Shown one piece after another: positions 49,721-52,391 of a stretch of 52,391 nt of DNA; the stretch's first letter is position 1; every line of letters begins with the position of its first letter. The position numbers and the translations under genes are program-made. The notes below the pieces were generated by a model. That model was not told the DNA's origin, did no database searches, and saw only the letters and a program-made list of their open reading frames with translations. Source of the DNA: Nicoletella semolina (GTDB taxonomy: Bacteria > Pseudomonadota > Gammaproteobacteria > Enterobacterales > Pasteurellaceae); assembly GCF_004345745.1 (NCBI RefSeq), contig NZ_SLXJ01000015.1, positions 1-52,391 of the forward strand. The letters run 5' to 3'.

Positions 49721-49815
49721 GGAGAAGTGTCGTCTCTGGTGAGGCGGCAGGACCTCAACTACTGTTAAGGACGCCAGCGTTCTTGGCTGGGTTCGAATCT
49801 CATACTTCTCCGCCA
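49721..49815 (+). pseudogene. selC: tRNA-Sec gene (selC) with damaged anticodon arm
   Basis: A 95-nt sequence with the special tRNA-Sec architecture: an 8-bp acceptor (GGAGAAGT/ACTTCTCC), a 6-bp D stem (CGTCTC/GAGGCG), a long variable arm (AAGGACG/CGTTCTT) and GCCA end. These parts are all sound. The anticodon arm is not: the loop reads CCTCAAC (anticodon TCA at 49755-49757), so the invariant U33 is C (49754). The stem CAGGA/TACTG has a G-A mismatch at the fourth pair. With selA dead next door, I take it as a decaying gene. Confidence 0.82.
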
Positions 49816-49898
49816 GTTTTATTTCATTTAAAGGCAGCTAGGTAATGGGCACTTAAAAAATTTAAATGGAACAAATAAAACAGGCAGGTATAAAACGA

Positions 49899-49974
49899 TG
49901 GTGGGTCGTGAAGGATTCGAACCTTCGACCAACGGATTAAAAGTCCGCTGCTCTACCGACTGAGCTAACGACCC
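49899..49974 (-). tRNA. tRNA-Lys (TTT), copy 1
   Basis: A 76-nt cloverleaf on the minus strand. GGGTCGT pairs with ACGACCC, the anticodon loop CTTTTAA carries TTT, and CCA is encoded. Confidence 0.97.
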
Positions 49975-50000
49975 CCTGACAGGGAACAATAAAATTTGAG

Positions 50001-50076
50001 TGGTGGGTCGTGAAGGATTCGAACCTTCGACCAACGGATTAAAAGTCCGCTGCTCTACCGACTGAGCTAACGACCC
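50001..50076 (-). tRNA. tRNA-Lys (TTT), copy 2
   Basis: Identical in sequence to copy 1, with 26 bases between. On the minus strand it is the upstream gene of the pair, so both probably come from one transcript. Confidence 0.97.
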
Positions 50077-50290
50077 CAACTGCTTAACGGAGGTGTATGA
50101 TACGGATTTTAAATGCTAGATCAACCTTTTTTTATTTAAACTAGTTTAGTTGGACGTTTTACAAGCGATTTAGATGGGCTAAGTGGTCAAATTTTGGTAG
50201 AGTTCTATGAGTGTGTGAAAAATACAATGATAAATACTACACTGCTAGTATACTATTGTTACTTGACTGCTTTTAAATTGGGGGAGAATA

Positions 50291-50884
50291 ATGTTAAGTG
50301 ATCAGGATATTTTTAAACGTTTTCAAGAAAAACATATTGAATTTTCAAAAATAGCCGATGTGAGTTTAGTTGGACACTCATTATTTGATATGTGGGAAAA
50401 TCAAGAGGGCGGCACACCTCGTTTAGCGGGCAAAACCGTTGCCAATTTGGGGCTTTCTGGGGTAAGTGCTCGTCAATACCTTGATGTAATTGTCAGACCT
50501 AAGCACATTAGGCAATTAGGTAGAGATGTTTTTATTTTTCTGGGTGTGAATGATATCGTGAAAGAGAGGGCGTATTCCCCTAAACAGCTATTAAATTGGT
50601 TAGTAGACATTATTGATTGTTTTAAGCAAATTTCTCCACAATCACGTTACTATTTACTTGAAACCACGCCAGTCAATCAAATTAGTACGGTAGATAATCC
50701 TGCCATACGACAATTAAATACACATCTTGTGAATAATCTTCCTGCTGATGTTATCTTTGTACCAACTTGGGATCGTTTTGTGAACAATGAAGGCAAGTTG
50801 GATCTTACTCTTTGCCACGATGGCTTACACTTTTCTACGCAAGGTTATGCTATTTTACAGGACATTTTAGAGCGTCAGTTATAA
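50291..50884 (+). CDS. SGNH/GDSL-type hydrolase, substrate unknown
   Basis: A 197-residue SGNH-fold hydrolase. Block I is VSLVGHSLFDMW, with nucleophile S30 in a GHS instead of the usual GDS. Block II is NLGLSG (G57), block III is GVND (N87, oxyanion hole), and block V is CHDGLHFS with D177 and H180 to finish the triad. There is no signal peptide, so it should be cytoplasmic. Related small Pasteurellaceae proteins may act as esterases or O-deacetylases, but the substrate is not readable. GGGGGAG lies upstream of the ATG. It is followed 10 bases later by ubiC, which may be co-transcribed. Confidence 0.85.
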   Translation: MLSDQDIFKRFQEKHIEFSKIADVSLVGHSLFDMWENQEGGTPRLAGKTVANLGLSGVSARQYLDVIVRPKHIRQLGRDVFIFLGVNDIVKERAYSPKQLLNWLVDIIDCFKQISPQSRYYLLETTPVNQISTVDNPAIRQLNTHLVNNLPADVIFVPTWDRFVNNEGKLDLTLCHDGLHFSTQGYAILQDILERQL

Positions 50885-50894
50885 TTTTATTGCT

Positions 50895-51398
50895 ATGCAC
50901 GATTTCACCCTATACCGTTCAATTCTAGCTAATTCTATATGGCAAACTAGTGCAAAGCCACTTTCGCCGAATGTAGCTCAATGGTTATTACATAAAGGAT
51001 CACTGACTGAAAAATTGCAACAACAGTGTTCAAATTTACAAGTCAAAATTGTGCAAGAGGGGTGGCAGGCGAGGGGAATGTGTCAAAATTCTGCAGAATA
51101 TTGGGTGCGAGAGGTGCTACTGAAATGCAGCGAGAATGACTGGATTTTTGCTCAAACGATTATCCCCCAAAAAACAGTTGATGCAGTTGCTTCGTCTGTT
51201 CTTAATCTGGGGGAGCAAGCGATCGGTTTATGGTTATTCCCACAAAAACCTACTCGATTAAGTTTGGAATGGCAGCAAGATCCAAAGACCAAACAGTTTG
51301 CTCGCCGTTCGCAGTTATTGCTAAAAAACTATCCGCTTGAAATTAGGGAGTTGTTTTTGTCTCATTTTTTGTTTGAAACCACCCCAATAAAAGCGTAG
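50895..51398 (+). CDS. ubiC: Chorismate-pyruvate lyase UbiC
   Basis: Splits chorismate to 4-hydroxybenzoate and pyruvate, the first committed step of ubiquinone synthesis. The 167-residue protein matches E. coli UbiC (165 residues) in layout: R72 in YWVREVLL and E152 in REIRELFL-type IRELFL are the active-site Arg and Glu positions, with GLWLF and FARRSQLLL in between. It starts 10 bases after the SGNH gene. No ubiA follows in the window, since murI comes next. Confidence 0.88.
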   Translation: MHDFTLYRSILANSIWQTSAKPLSPNVAQWLLHKGSLTEKLQQQCSNLQVKIVQEGWQARGMCQNSAEYWVREVLLKCSENDWIFAQTIIPQKTVDAVASSVLNLGEQAIGLWLFPQKPTRLSLEWQQDPKTKQFARRSQLLLKNYPLEIRELFLSHFLFETTPIKA

Positions 51399-51442
51399 CA
51401 TTTCGTTAATCTTTCTTTGTTAATTTCAGTGAAACTCGCATA

Positions 51443-52252
51443 ATGAAACCAACAATTCTTTTGTATGATTCGGGTATGGGCGGCTTAACGGTTTATAGCT
51501 CAATTCGCCAGTTGTTGCCAGATGCACACTATTTGTATTGCTTCGATAATGCTTATTTCCCATATTCTGAGAAAAGTGAAGGCGTGTTGGTTGAGCGAGC
51601 GGTTCAAATTGTGCAAAAAATTGCAAAAAACTATCCGATTGATTTGGTTGTCGTAGCGTGTAATACCGCTAGCACGGTTGTGTTAAATGCGTTACGCGGA
51701 GAGTTTGACTTCCCTATTGTGGGGACTGTGCCTGCGATTAAACCTGCCTCCGTTTTATCTCAAACTCGAGTGATTGGTTTGTTGGCAACAAAAGGGACCA
51801 TCGCCAGACCTTATGTTGATCAGCTAATTGAGCAATATGCAAGTGATTGCCAAATTGAAAAAATTGGGACGACAGAGCTTGTGGAATTGGTAGAAGAGAA
51901 GATTTTGAAAGATAGGGTGGATAAGGAACAATTGGCAAAAATTGTTGCGCCTTGGCAAGCAAATTCAATGATGGATACTGTGATTTTAGGTTGCACGCAT
52001 TTTCCGTTGGTAAAAAATGAGTTGCAATTGCTGCTGCCACAAGTTAAATATTTTATTGACTCAGGAAATGGTATTGCAAATCGTGTATTTCATTTATTGA
52101 GTGGGAGGGAGAGAAATCTATTAGATTGTTATGAGGAAAAAAACAAAAAGAAAGAGAATGTGGCATTTTGTACGTGGGGACTAGCTGATGAGCAGCAAAG
52201 GAAAAAAATTATGCAAGATTGGGGGTTTCAGGCATTGCTTGTTATAGAATAG
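51443..52252 (+). CDS. murI: Glutamate racemase MurI
   Basis: Makes D-glutamate for peptidoglycan by a two-base mechanism. The 269-residue protein shows DSGMGG (9-14), catalytic C73 in VVACNTAST and C184 in ILGCTHFPL, plus the GTVPAIKPA segment and DSGNGIA. Family length is normal. It is the last gene before the next rRNA operon. The murI-rrn order is also found in enteric bacteria (murI-rrnB). Confidence 0.96.
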   Translation: MKPTILLYDSGMGGLTVYSSIRQLLPDAHYLYCFDNAYFPYSEKSEGVLVERAVQIVQKIAKNYPIDLVVVACNTASTVVLNALRGEFDFPIVGTVPAIKPASVLSQTRVIGLLATKGTIARPYVDQLIEQYASDCQIEKIGTTELVELVEEKILKDRVDKEQLAKIVAPWQANSMMDTVILGCTHFPLVKNELQLLLPQVKYFIDSGNGIANRVFHLLSGRERNLLDCYEEKNKKKENVAFCTWGLADEQQRKKIMQDWGFQALLVIE

Positions 52253-52314
52253 TCTGATTTTGCTTTTAAAACCACCATTCATTCACTTTTTTAAAATTTT
52301 TTTGCAAAAATAGG

Positions 52315-52342
52315 TTGCATAGATTTTGAATTTACCTATAAT
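52315..52342 (+). promoter_or_regulatory. rRNA operon promoter
   Basis: TTGCAT (52315-52320) and TATAAT (52337-52342), 16 bases apart, with the GC-rich discriminator GCACGGC typical of growth-rate-controlled rRNA promoters. AT-rich UP-element-like sequence lies upstream (about 52290-52312). Confidence 0.8.
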
Positions 52343-52350
52343 GCACGGCA

Positions 52351-52370
52351 CACAACGACGCACTGTTGTG
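52351..52370 (+). other. rRNA leader hairpin at window end
   Basis: CACAAC (52351-52356) pairs with GTTGTG (52365-52370), just after the presumed start site of an rRNA operon. The 16S gene itself lies beyond the window. Confidence 0.55.
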
Positions 52371-52391
52371 CTTGATGAGATTTGAGATAGC

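Overview
The window is a stretch of chromosome from a Pasteurellaceae bacterium with about 38-40% GC by eye. It has close homologues of Haemophilus/Actinobacillus genes (hgbA, a Hup-like heme receptor, Sxy, a protein D-like GlpQ). It also carries many copies of the Apl-type DNA uptake word ACAAGCGGT and its complement, followed by an AT-rich tail. That subtype points to the Actinobacillus / Glaesserella / Mannheimia side of the family. Glaesserella parasuis is a reasonable guess, but the species cannot be fixed from the sequence alone.

Layout: 1-469 is the 3' end of an rRNA operon (two tandem 5S genes, tRNA-Asp, tRNA-Trp). 563-7860 holds xerD, a small membrane protein and two large TonB-dependent heme/hemoglobin receptors. 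7943-11380 holds a lipoprotein, a DeoR regulator and glmS. 11615-13631 is the rpsP-rimM-trmD-rplS operon. 13784-17847 holds a dead glycine-zipper lipoprotein gene, yecM, a GC-rich argS and glpQ. 17960-23658 (minus) holds accA, glnA, ccmI-ccmH-dsbE and coaA. 23907-25594 is the thrU-tyrU-glyT-thrT-tufB tRNA/EF-Tu cluster. Then come an RBBP9-type hydrolase, dnaJ and dnaK behind a sigma-32 promoter, tRNA-Ala, gltX and three tRNA-Val genes, one decayed. 32100-34167 is a competence-type operon (CRP-S site, rlmN, pilW). 34521-38152 holds rne and a repeat lipoprotein. 38209-44584 holds purL with a PurR box, yagU and fumC. 44722-48227 holds sxy (tfoX) and divergent mutS. 48232-49815 is a ruined selA gene plus a damaged tRNA-Sec gene. 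The last part holds two tRNA-Lys genes, an SGNH hydrolase, ubiC, murI and the promoter of the next rRNA operon.

Most genes are conserved housekeeping genes. The parts worth a second look are three. First is a competence circuit: sxy carries its own CRP-S-like site, and a nearly perfect CRP-S site precedes rlmN-pilW in the same window. Second is the decay of selenocysteine machinery: selA has many stops and frameshifts over its full length, and tRNA-Sec has lost U33 and one anticodon-stem pair. Third is a set of small sequence-level oddities: tandem 5S genes that differ in their terminal helix, a tRNA-Val copy with pairing-preserving changes, a 29-residue repeat lipoprotein, a palindromic element between dnaK and dnaJ, and a base-composition anomaly confined to argS. 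I found no CRISPR array, insertion sequence, prophage or obvious defence or toxin system.
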